64,000 nucleotides of DNA, taken from contig JAFYDA010000002.1 in the NCBI GenBank assembly GCA_017545045.1, forward strand, positions 37,184-101,183, written 5' to 3'. The notes below the pieces were generated by a model. The model saw only the letters and a list, made by a program, of their open reading frames with translations, ran no database searches and was not told the DNA's origin. Source of the DNA: Prevotella sp. GTDB lineage: Bacteria; Bacteroidota; Bacteroidia; Bacteroidales; Bacteroidaceae. Position 1 is the stretch's first letter; each line of letters begins with the position of its first letter. Shown here one piece after another: positions 7,591 through 16,341 of the stretch. The translations under genes and the position numbers were made by a program.

Positions 7591-7620
7591 ATTGTATATA
7601 TACATCACAAAGAAGAATTT

Positions 7621-8244
7621 ATGATAGAATACATCAGGGGCGAGCTGACAGAGCTGACGCCCGCATTAGCTACGGTTGAGGCTGCAGGCGTTGGATACGG
7701 ACTTTGTATTTCGCTGAATACGTATAGTGCCATTCAGAGGCTGCGGGGAGACAACGGGAACAAGAGGGAAGTAAAACTCTACGTCTACGAAGCAATCCGC
7801 GAAGATGCGTACGTACTCTATGGCTTTGCAGACAAGAAGGAGCGCGAGATGTTCTGTCTGCTCATCACGGTGAGCGGTGTGGGTACGAATACAGCCCGCA
7901 TGATGCTGTCGGGAATGAGCACCAGCGAGCTGTGCAATGCCATCTCTACGGGGAATGCAAAACTGATACAGAGTATTAAGGGCGTGGGAAAGATGACGGC
8001 ACAGCGCCTCATTGTAGATCTGCGCGACAAGATTGTCGCATTGGGTATTGCCGATGAAATTCCAGCTGGCGGCACGATGGCTGCACCTGTCAATAATGCC
8101 GTGCGCGACGAAGCCGTGGCGGCCTTGACCATGCTGGGCTTCTCGCCTGCTCCAACGCAGAAGGTGGTGGTGCAGATTTTGCAGCAGCAGCCGACGCTGC
8201 CCGTGGAGCAAGTCGTGAAGTTAGCACTGAAGCAGATAAAGTGA
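7621..8244 (+). CDS. ruvA: Holliday junction branch migration protein RuvA
   Basis: Binds Holliday junctions and loads RuvB. The 207-residue product has the N-terminal OB fold ([12 protein letters not shown] to [12 protein letters not shown]), two helix-hairpin-helix motifs ([15 protein letters not shown] and [19 protein letters not shown]), a linker and the C-terminal RuvB-contact domain ([13 protein letters not shown] to KLALKQIK). It lies 38 bp before sprA on the same strand, an order I recall from other Bacteroidetes, so the two may share a transcript. Confidence 0.96.
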   Translation: MIEYIRGELTELTPALATVEAAGVGYGLCISLNTYSAIQRLRGDNGNKREVKLYVYEAIREDAYVLYGFADKKEREMFCLLITVSGVGTNTARMMLSGMSTSELCNAISTGNAKLIQSIKGVGKMTAQRLIVDLRDKIVALGIADEIPAGGTMAAPVNNAVRDEAVAALTMLGFSPAPTQKVVVQILQQQPTLPVEQVVKLALKQIK

Positions 8245-8282
8245 AGAGCGAAAAGTGAAGAATGACGAGTGGTGAGTGAAAA

Positions 8283-11200
8283 GTGAAAAATGAAAAATTT
8301 GCTGTCGCACGGTTCTTACGCAAATTAGCCATTGGGGCATTTGTTGGGCTACCGTTGTTGCTGTCATTTGGAATGGCGGCAGCAAATTCCATTCCCGACG
8401 AACCGTCGCCTACCCATAGCCTTTTACTTTCATCGATCTTTCCTCAGGACGACAAGACAAAGCAGCAGAAACCTGTGCCAAAAATGCAGCCGAAGCTGGA
8501 AACCGAGGATGAGACCATTCCCGATTCGCTCTTGAATGCCCGCTGGAAAATCAAACGAACAACTCCTGTCATCACGGAAGACCTTGACTCGTCGGCGCTC
8601 GATCTGCACATGCCGGAAAACATTAAGCAGCAGGTGGAGTACAACGACTCGCTGAATCTCTATTTCATTGGTTCGAAGATTGGCGACTCCTATCTGAATG
8701 CGCCAATTCTGATGACGCCAGAGGAGTATCTGAAATGGAGCGAACGGCGCAGTCGTCAGGCTTTCTTCCGCAATAAAAACACCGAGGACTACCAGTCGCA
8801 AGGACAGGATAAATTCTCGTTTCTCGACATGCACTTCGACTTAGGCCCTGCCGAGAAGATATTCGGCCCTGGCGGCGTCCGCGTGAAGACACAGGGAACG
8901 GCTGAGCTGAAACTGGGTGCTACGCTGAAGAATATTGAAAACCCCTCGCTACCTATCCGTAACCGCAAGACGACGAACTTTGACTTCGACGAGAAAATCA
9001 ACTTGAGCGCCAACGCCAAGGTGGGCGACAAGATGAACTTCAACTTCAACTACAACACCGATGCTACGTTTGAGTTCGATACGCAGAACCTGAAACTGAA
9101 ATACGAAGGCAAGGAAGACGAAATCATCAAACTGGTGGAGGCTGGTAACGTCAGCTTCCCAACGAACAACTCGCTGGTGAAGGGCGCATCGAGCCTCTTC
9201 GGCATCCGTACCGACATGCAGTTTGGAAAGCTGAAACTGCAGACGGTGGTGTCGCAGAAGAAGTCAACGTCAAAAAGCGTCTCTTCGAGAGGTGGTACGC
9301 AGACGACACCCTTTGAGATAGATGCTGCCGACTACGAAGAGAACCGTCACTTCTTTCTGTCACAATACTTCCGCACCACCTACGACAAAGCGATGTCTAC
9401 CATGCCGAACCTGACAACCGGTGTCAAGATAAACCGTGTAGAAGTATGGGTTACCAACAAGACGTCTACTACGGCCAATACACGCAACATCGTGGCACTG
9501 ACAGACCTTGGTGAGAATCTGAAAGTGTCGAACAAAGTATGGACACTGGCAGGCGAGAACGTTCCCAGCAACAATGCCAACAGCGAATACGCCACCCTTG
9601 TCAATCGCATAGACTCCGCACAGCGTAGCATTGACGCCATCAGCAGTGCTTTGGAGGCCATCACTGAGATAAAGGGTGGTATCGACTATGAAAAACTGTC
9701 ATCGGCACGGTTGCTGACATCATCGGAGTACACCGTGAACGAAGCCTTAGGTTATATCTCGCTGAAGAGTGGCCTGCAGACCGACCAGGTGCTGGCTGTC
9801 GCCTTTGAGTACACATACGGTGGACGCACCTATCAAGTCGGAGAGTTTGCCAACAGCCTGACAGACACGAAGAAATGTCTGTTCGTGAAGTCGCTGAAGA
9901 ATACATCGAACAGTCCCGCTCAAGGTAACTGGGACTTGATGATGAAGAACGTCTACTATCTGGCCTCGAACGTGGAACGCGAGAAGTTCCGGCTTGACAT
10001 CAAGTACCAGAGCGATACGGCCGGCGTCTATCTGACTTACTTGCCTGAAGAGCGAGTCAAATCACAGACGCTGCTGAAAATGCTAGGTTGTGACCGTCTG
10101 GACAATAATATGAAACCCCACTCCAACGGACAGTTCGACTTCGTGCAAGGCTATACCGTGCAGAACGGTCGCATCTTCCTGCCGGCAGCCGAACCCTTTG
10201 GCGACTACCTGCGTCAGCAGCTGGAGGCGGCAGGCATTGGTGACGTTGCCGACAAGTATGTGTTTGATCAGCTTTACGACTCTACAAAGACGATAGCCAA
10301 GCAGACGGCAGAGAAAGATAAGTTCATGATGACCGGTCTGTATAAGGGAAGTAGTGCCAACGTCATCTCGCTGGGCGCCTATAACGTGCCGCAGGGCTCG
10401 GTCACGGTGACAGCAGGTGGTGTCACCCTGCAGGAGGGTAGCGACTACACCGTAGACTATTCTGCCGGCGAGGTGACCATCATCAATCAGAGCATTCTTG
10501 ATGCAGGTACGAAGGTGGATGCCAGTTACGAGTCGAACACCGACTATGGTATGCAGCGCAAGACGATGGTAGGTGTCAACTGGGAGTACGACTTTTCGAA
10601 GAACTTTATTCTTGGCGGTACGCTGATGCACCTGTCGGAGCAGGCCATGACAACAAAAGTGATCATGGGCGAAGAGCCGCTGAACAATACGTTGTGGGGA
10701 CTGAACATGAGTTGGAAGCAGGAGTCGCAATGGCTTACAAACGTACTGAATAAGATTCCGCTGCTGCACGTGACGCAACCCTCACAGATACAGTTCTCGG
10801 GAGAGTTCGCGCAGCTTATTGCCGGACGTGCCGGCGGTACGCAGGACAACGCATCGTACTTAGATGACTTTGAAAATACAAAGAACCTGATCAGCGTTCT
10901 CGACCCGAAGGCGTGGAGCCTGTCGAGCGTACCGACAAAGATGGCCAACTACAATGACAAGACGACGGTCAGTTCGGGCTATGACCGTGCCCTGCTGGCC
11001 TGGTACAGCGTTGACCCTCTCTTTACACGCCGTTCGTCAAGTCTGACGCCTGGCCATATCAAGAGCGACATGGAGCAGTTGTCGGACCACCGCGTGCGTG
11101 AGGTTTACGTCAAAGAACTTTATCCCAACCGCGACCAGTCGACCTACAACGGTGCCACATCAATGCTTTCGGTGCTTAATCTGGCCTACTATCCACAGGA

Positions 11201-14200
11201 GCGTGGTCCGTACAACCTGACGACACAGTTCAATCCCGATGGAACATTGACAAACCCCGCTGGCAAGTGGGGCGGCATGATGCGCAAGCTGGAGACGACC
11301 GACTTTGAACAGGCCAATATAGAGTATGTGGAGTTCTGGCTCATGGATCCGTTTATCTATCAGCGACAGGCTGGCACCGCTTCGCAATATTCAGGTGACC
11401 TTTACATCAACCTGGGTGAAATCTCGGAAGATGTGCTGCGTGATGGCAAGAAATTCTACGAGAGCGGAATGCCTGTCGATGGCAGCAGTGCTTTCAGCTA
11501 CACGCAGTGGGGTAAGATTCCCGAACAGGCTACGCAGACCTATGCCTTCGCCACGACTTCGGGTTCACGCGTACGCCAAGACGTGGGTCTCAATGGCTTG
11601 AACGATGACGAAGAGCGTGAGTATGGTGCCTATAAGGAGTGGCTCGACCAGATAGGTACTGTTGTGACAAACGACTCGATATTGCAAGCATGGCGCAACG
11701 ACCCTGCCGGCGATGACTACCATTACTACCGAGGTTCTGATTTCGACCAGGCCCAAACCAGCATTATGGACCGTTACAAGCGTATCAACAACCCGCAGGG
11801 CAACTCGCCCGACACCGACAACAGGACAGAGTCCTATGATACGTCCTATAAGACCGGTCCTGACGTGGAAGACATCAACCAGGACTTTACGCTGAACGAA
11901 TACGAACGATACTTCCAGTATCGCATACGTATCAGCGATGATGTGCTGCAAGCCTATAACAATGGTACGGCAAACGAAAACCATATCACTGACCGTCGCG
12001 ACAGTTGGGTGAAACTGCGCAATGGTGACTCTATCACCGTGCACTGGTATCAGTTCCGCATACCCCTTGCCGAGTGCAAGGACCGTGTGGGCAGCATCAA
12101 CGATTTTACCAGCATCCGTTTCATGCGCATGTTCCTCACCGGATTTGAGAAACCCATCGTGTTGCGCTTCGGTAGTCTTGACTTGGTACGTGGCGAATGG
12201 CGTCCCTACAAGCAGAGCCTGCAGACGGCTGTCGGAGCAGAAACCGGCACCATGGAAATGAGTGCCGTCAACATTGAAGAGAACACAGACCGTCAGCCCG
12301 TGGCCTACACGCTGCCGCCAGGCATCAGCCGTGCTACAGACCCTAACGAGCCTCAGCTTGTTGAGAACAACGAACAGGCTCTTTGTCTGACGGTGAAGAA
12401 CCTGAGTCAGGGCGAGTCGAAGGCCGTTTATAAGAACCTGAACTACGATCTGCGCCAGTACAAGCGGCTGCAGATGTTCATCCACGCTAACCACTTGTTG
12501 CCTAATGTCACTAACCTGCAGGATGACCAGCTGGCTGTGTTCATTCGTTTGGGTAGTGATTACAAGAGCAACTATTACGAATACGAAATACCGTTGAAGC
12601 TGACGCCTGAAGGCCGTTATTCGTGGCGTTCAACGTCGGATCGTGCAAAGGTATGGCCGAGTGAAAATATGCTTGACATAGACCTGAGCATCTTTACCAA
12701 ACTGAAGAAAGCGCGTAATAAGGAGAAGTCGGATGGACACGCCAGCTACAGCCAGCTATTCTCTCAGTACGATGAAGAAAAACCCGGCAACAAGGTCAGT
12801 GTGATGGGTAACCCCAGCCTGGGAGAGGTCAAGACCATGATTATCGGCGTGCGTAATCTCACCAGTACAGAGAAGGCGGGCGAAGTATGGGTGAACGAGC
12901 TGCGACTGAAGGAATACAACAACGAAGGCGGATGGGCAGCATCAGGTGCTTTGAACGTCCAGTTGTCAGACTTCGGCAGCGTCAATATGTCAGGCCGCTA
13001 TGTCACCGACGGCTTCGGCGGACTGGAGGAGAGTGTGCTGCAACGCTCTACAGAGACTCAGAAGTCATATACGCTGACGGCCAATTTGGAATTGGGAAAA
13101 TTCTTCCCTGACAAGGCCAAGGTGACCATTCCCGTCTACTACTCCGTCAGTCGTGACGAGGTGCGCCCGAAATATAATCCGCTGGACACCGACCTGGAAT
13201 TGGACGATGCGCTTGAGGCTATGAACAAACGTGAACGCGACAGCGTAGAGTCAATTGTCGTCACGAAGAATCTGTCGAAAAACTTCTCACTCTCTAATGC
13301 GCGTGTCGGCATTAAGACGAAGCGTCACCCGATGCCCTACGACCCTGCTAATTTCTCGTTCTCATACAGTCACCAGCACCGTAACACTACAGGAGAAACC
13401 ACCGTCTATGAGAACGATGACCAGTGGCGGGGCAGTCTGAACTATAGCTATTCGCCTGTCTATAAGACCTGGGAGCCCTTCAAGAACGTGAAGGGAAAGT
13501 CCAAATGGCTCAACTTCCCAAAGGCCCTGGGCTTTAACTATCTGCCGCAGAGCATCGCTTTCGGCAGCGAACTGACGCGCATTTACTACGAACTGCAGGA
13601 ACGTGACCTTGAGAACACCGAGAATCCCAACCTGCCGCTGTCGTTCTCGTCGCAATTCCTGTGGAACCGAGACTTCCAGTTGCGCTGGGATCTCACCAAG
13701 AACCTGCACATGAACTTCCAGAGTGCCACGCGGGCTGAGATAGAAGAGCCACACACCCCCGTCAACAAGGATTTGTATCCTGAACGCTATACGGCCTGGA
13801 AAGACTCCGTGAAACAGAGCCTGTTGCACTGGGGCACGCCGCTGGACTACAGACAGACGTTTACGGCCAGCTATCAACTGCCTCTGAACAAACTGCCAAT
13901 CTTCGACTGGCTGAACAGCGATGCCTCCTACAACGCCACCTATTCATGGGTACGCGGCACCGAACTGGACGACGGCACCTCGTTAGGCAACACCATCACC
14001 AACAACCGCAACCTGAACATCAACGGTGCCTTTAACCTGGAAACGCTTTACAACCACTCACCCTTCCTCAAGAAGGTAAACGAGCGGTTCAAGAAAGCAC
14101 CTTCCAGCACCCAGAAGTCAAAGTCTGATACAAAGAAGGAGAAATCGCCTGCCAACGATAAGGCCAAGAAGGATGACGCCAAGGAAGAAAAATCATTGCC

Positions 14201-15929
14201 AAAGAACAAGAATGCCTTCCAGAAAGAGATTACCCTGACGCCCGACACCACTCTCGAAGTGAAGCATGGCAAGAAGTCGAAGCGTCTCATCATCTCGGCA
14301 AAGAATCCCGATGGCAAACAAGTGAAACTGAAGTGGAAGGTGACGGACGAGAACACGATACGTGTAAGCCTGCCGAAGGAACTGGCAGCCACGCTGCGGG
14401 CAAAGGACAGCACGCAGACCGACTCCGCACTGAAGCTGAAGCTCAGCGTCATCACCAAGCAGCCGCTCGACAATCAGTGGTGGTACGAACCGGCACAGCA
14501 GGTAAGCCGACTGCTCATGATGGTGCGCAGTGTGAACCTTAGTTTCCGTAGTCAGCGGTCGATGACGCTGCCCGGCTTCATGCCGAACATCGGCGATGCC
14601 TTTGGACAGCGCACGGGCAGCGTGTTGTCTCCTGGTCTCGATTTCGCTTTTGGCCTGAATGGCGACAGCTATCTTAACAAGGCACTGGAAAACGGATGGT
14701 TGCTGATGAACGAATCCGTGGCAACGCCGTCGACATCGTCCACAACGGAGGATTTGCAACTAAAGGCCACGGTGGAGCCGATACGCGACTTGAAGATAGA
14801 CCTGAACGCCTCGCGGACAGTGAACCGTGCACAGAGCGTGCAGTACATGTATGAAGGATCGCCCACCACGCGCAGCGGTTCGTTCAACATGACCACCATC
14901 TCATTGTCATCGGCTTTCGAGAGCATGGGCGATGCCAACTCCGGCTATCCCTCAAAGACATTCGACAAGTTCCGGGCCTTGATTCCCGAATATCGCGAGC
15001 GTGTACAGGCTCAGTATGCCGGTGCTCCGAAGTCCGTCGGACAGGTGGGCGAATATTCCTCCGACGTGCTCGTGCCGGCTTTCCTCTCGGCTTACACCGC
15101 GGGCTCGGGCGGTTCGCTCGATCTCTTCCCGTCACTTTGGCGCATGCTGCCCAACTGGACGGTACGCTACAGCGGACTGTCGAAGATTCCCTGGCTCGCC
15201 GACCGGTTCAAAAGCGTCAACATCAATCATGGCTACAAGTCTGTCTTTGCCATCGGCTCGTATGCCAGCTACAGTTCGTGGTTAGAGTACATGGGCGACT
15301 TGGGCTTTGTCAGTGCTGCCGACGGTTCGCTGTCGCCGTCGAGCATGTATAACATCTCCACCGTCAGCATCAACGAGCAGTTCTCGCCGCTGCTTGGTAT
15401 CGATGTGACGTTGCACAACAACATGACGGTGAAGCTGGAGTACCGCACGACGCGTGTGCTGAACCTTTCAATGACCAGTGTGCAGCTGAACGAGCAGCGC
15501 TCTAATGACTGGGTCATCGGGCTCGGCTATAAGATCAGCGATTTCAAGCTGTTCGGCAATTCGGGCAGTCGCAAGGTGAAGAAAGCGCAGAACCGTAAGG
15601 GCAACCAGAACAACCAAGACAAAAACAAAAACCAGCAGAGCAGCAACAGCCGCTCAAGGGGCGTGAACCACGACCTTAACATGCGTGCCGACCTCTCGCT
15701 GCGGTCGCAGGCCGCCATCACCCGCGACATTGCCAGCGGTGTGTCGTCGGCCAGTAGCGGCAACTCCGCGCTGAAGTTCACGTTTGCCGCTGATTACACC
15801 CTGAGCCGTCTGCTGACGCTTACGCTCTACTACGACCGTCAGACCAATACCCCGCTACTGTCCTCCAGCAGTTATCCGACGACGACCCGCGACTTCGGAC
15901 TTTCCCTGAAGTTCTCTCTGACGCGATAA
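8283..15929 (+). CDS. sprA: T9SS outer-membrane translocon protein SprA
   Basis: A protein of 2548 residues, the size of SprA, which forms the outer-membrane pore of the type IX secretion system. A signal peptide (FLRKLAIGAFVGLPLLLSF) is followed by long stretches of alternating beta strands. Family-like segments include LNAPILMTPEEYLKWSERR near the start and the strand at the extreme C-terminus ending SLKFSLTR. Two Lys-rich low-complexity inserts stand out, at about 1937-1985 and 2436-2460. The start is GTG 8283: a TGA lies two codons upstream in frame, and no in-frame ATG precedes the signal peptide. The gap to ruvA is a run of AGTGAAGA-like repeats. It would export proteins with T9SS tails, several of which are encoded in this window. 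Confidence 0.93.
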   Translation: MKNEKFAVARFLRKLAIGAFVGLPLLLSFGMAAANSIPDEPSPTHSLLLSSIFPQDDKTKQQKPVPKMQPKLETEDETIPDSLLNARWKIKRTTPVITEDLDSSALDLHMPENIKQQVEYNDSLNLYFIGSKIGDSYLNAPILMTPEEYLKWSERRSRQAFFRNKNTEDYQSQGQDKFSFLDMHFDLGPAEKIFGPGGVRVKTQGTAELKLGATLKNIENPSLPIRNRKTTNFDFDEKINLSANAKVGDKMNFNFNYNTDATFEFDTQNLKLKYEGKEDEIIKLVEAGNVSFPTNNSLVKGASSLFGIRTDMQFGKLKLQTVVSQKKSTSKSVSSRGGTQTTPFEIDAADYEENRHFFLSQYFRTTYDKAMSTMPNLTTGVKINRVEVWVTNKTSTTANTRNIVALTDLGENLKVSNKVWTLAGENVPSNNANSEYATLVNRIDSAQRSIDAISSALEAITEIKGGIDYEKLSSARLLTSSEYTVNEALGYISLKSGLQTDQVLAVAFEYTYGGRTYQVGEFANSLTDTKKCLFVKSLKNTSNSPAQGNWDLMMKNVYYLASNVEREKFRLDIKYQSDTAGVYLTYLPEERVKSQTLLKMLGCDRLDNNMKPHSNGQFDFVQGYTVQNGRIFLPAAEPFGDYLRQQLEAAGIGDVADKYVFDQLYDSTKTIAKQTAEKDKFMMTGLYKGSSANVISLGAYNVPQGSVTVTAGGVTLQEGSDYTVDYSAGEVTIINQSILDAGTKVDASYESNTDYGMQRKTMVGVNWEYDFSKNFILGGTLMHLSEQAMTTKVIMGEEPLNNTLWGLNMSWKQESQWLTNVLNKIPLLHVTQPSQIQFSGEFAQLIAGRAGGTQDNASYLDDFENTKNLISVLDPKAWSLSSVPTKMANYNDKTTVSSGYDRALLAWYSVDPLFTRRSSSLTPGHIKSDMEQLSDHRVREVYVKELYPNRDQSTYNGATSMLSVLNLAYYPQERGPYNLTTQFNPDGTLTNPAGKWGGMMRKLETTDFEQANIEYVEFWLMDPFIYQRQAGTASQYSGDLYINLGEISEDVLRDGKKFYESGMPVDGSSAFSYTQWGKIPEQATQTYAFATTSGSRVRQDVGLNGLNDDEEREYGAYKEWLDQIGTVVTNDSILQAWRNDPAGDDYHYYRGSDFDQAQTSIMDRYKRINNPQGNSPDTDNRTESYDTSYKTGPDVEDINQDFTLNEYERYFQYRIRISDDVLQAYNNGTANENHITDRRDSWVKLRNGDSITVHWYQFRIPLAECKDRVGSINDFTSIRFMRMFLTGFEKPIVLRFGSLDLVRGEWRPYKQSLQTAVGAETGTMEMSAVNIEENTDRQPVAYTLPPGISRATDPNEPQLVENNEQALCLTVKNLSQGESKAVYKNLNYDLRQYKRLQMFIHANHLLPNVTNLQDDQLAVFIRLGSDYKSNYYEYEIPLKLTPEGRYSWRSTSDRAKVWPSENMLDIDLSIFTKLKKARNKEKSDGHASYSQLFSQYDEEKPGNKVSVMGNPSLGEVKTMIIGVRNLTSTEKAGEVWVNELRLKEYNNEGGWAASGALNVQLSDFGSVNMSGRYVTDGFGGLEESVLQRSTETQKSYTLTANLELGKFFPDKAKVTIPVYYSVSRDEVRPKYNPLDTDLELDDALEAMNKRERDSVESIVVTKNLSKNFSLSNARVGIKTKRHPMPYDPANFSFSYSHQHRNTTGETTVYENDDQWRGSLNYSYSPVYKTWEPFKNVKGKSKWLNFPKALGFNYLPQSIAFGSELTRIYYELQERDLENTENPNLPLSFSSQFLWNRDFQLRWDLTKNLHMNFQSATRAEIEEPHTPVNKDLYPERYTAWKDSVKQSLLHWGTPLDYRQTFTASYQLPLNKLPIFDWLNSDASYNATYSWVRGTELDDGTSLGNTITNNRNLNINGAFNLETLYNHSPFLKKVNERFKKAPSSTQKSKSDTKKEKSPANDKAKKDDAKEEKSLPKNKNAFQKEITLTPDTTLEVKHGKKSKRLIISAKNPDGKQVKLKWKVTDENTIRVSLPKELAATLRAKDSTQTDSALKLKLSVITKQPLDNQWWYEPAQQVSRLLMMVRSVNLSFRSQRSMTLPGFMPNIGDAFGQRTGSVLSPGLDFAFGLNGDSYLNKALENGWLLMNESVATPSTSSTTEDLQLKATVEPIRDLKIDLNASRTVNRAQSVQYMYEGSPTTRSGSFNMTTISLSSAFESMGDANSGYPSKTFDKFRALIPEYRERVQAQYAGAPKSVGQVGEYSSDVLVPAFLSAYTAGSGGSLDLFPSLWRMLPNWTVRYSGLSKIPWLADRFKSVNINHGYKSVFAIGSYASYSSWLEYMGDLGFVSAADGSLSPSSMYNISTVSINEQFSPLLGIDVTLHNNMTVKLEYRTTRVLNLSMTSVQLNEQRSNDWVIGLGYKISDFKLFGNSGSRKVKKAQNRKGNQNNQDKNKNQQSSNSRSRGVNHDLNMRADLSLRSQAAITRDIASGVSSASSGNSALKFTFAADYTLSRLLTLTLYYDRQTNTPLLSSSSYPTTTRDFGLSLKFSLTR

Positions 15930-15989
15930 TTTTAATTTATATCAATTAATTGCAGCTGACGAAGGAGGGCATTGCCCTGACCTGTCAGG

Positions 15990-16214
15990 GTGAGTCTGCT
16001 ACAATACAAGGAACAGGCGCAGAGCGACGAAGGCTTTGACGGTGTTCCGCTCTATCTGTCCTGTTGCTTCATGGCCTACCTGTGCCGTCTCTATATGCGT
16101 CTCATTCCACATGGGGACCAAATGCTCGATGCAGAATTCTGCCAGCAGGAACGCCAGATATTCAAAACGCTGTCAATAGATTTTAGCGAGGCTGTATCAA
16201 AAAACAAAGTGTAG
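15990..16214 (+). CDS. Small hypothetical protein after sprA
   Basis: A possible 74-codon gene starting with GTG and ending at TAG 16214. It has a plausible amino acid mix (VPLYLSCCFMAYLCRLYMRL in the middle) and codon use like its neighbours, but I do not recognise a family. An adjoining frame just upstream (about 15952-16036) reads QLTKEGIALTCQGES and ends at a TGA inside this frame, so the region 15950-16214 may be the remains of one longer gene with a frameshift. It could also be chance. Confidence 0.3.
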   Translation: MSLLQYKEQAQSDEGFDGVPLYLSCCFMAYLCRLYMRLIPHGDQMLDAEFCQQERQIFKTLSIDFSEAVSKNKV

Positions 16215-16246
16215 CCTGTTTGAAAATGGAGCATGTTTGTAAAAAT

Positions 16247-16330
16247 CCGAAGGCTTCGGACTGCTCGTCCGGCGCCTTCGGACTTTTAGTCCGCACCGCT
16301 ACGGACTGACAGTCCGCGCCCTTCGGACTG
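16247..16330. repeat. CGGACT mini-hairpin repeat array, locus 1
   Basis: CGGACT recurs at 16258, 16280, 16303 and 16325, a period of 22-23 bp. The first three copies are followed by AGTCCG or CGTCCG, so each makes a small hairpin such as CGGACTTTTAGTCCG. The 5' flank, TGTTTGTAAAAATCCGAAGG, is also found (reverse strand) beside the second array at 41920-41999. The array lies between sprA or the small frame and the convergent GH115 gene. Confidence 0.8.
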
Positions 16331-16341
16331 GGGTTTTCGCA

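Noticed and set aside
11565-12494. A 309-codon minus-strand frame within sprA
   Set aside because: Shadow of the SprA gene with no start context or family.
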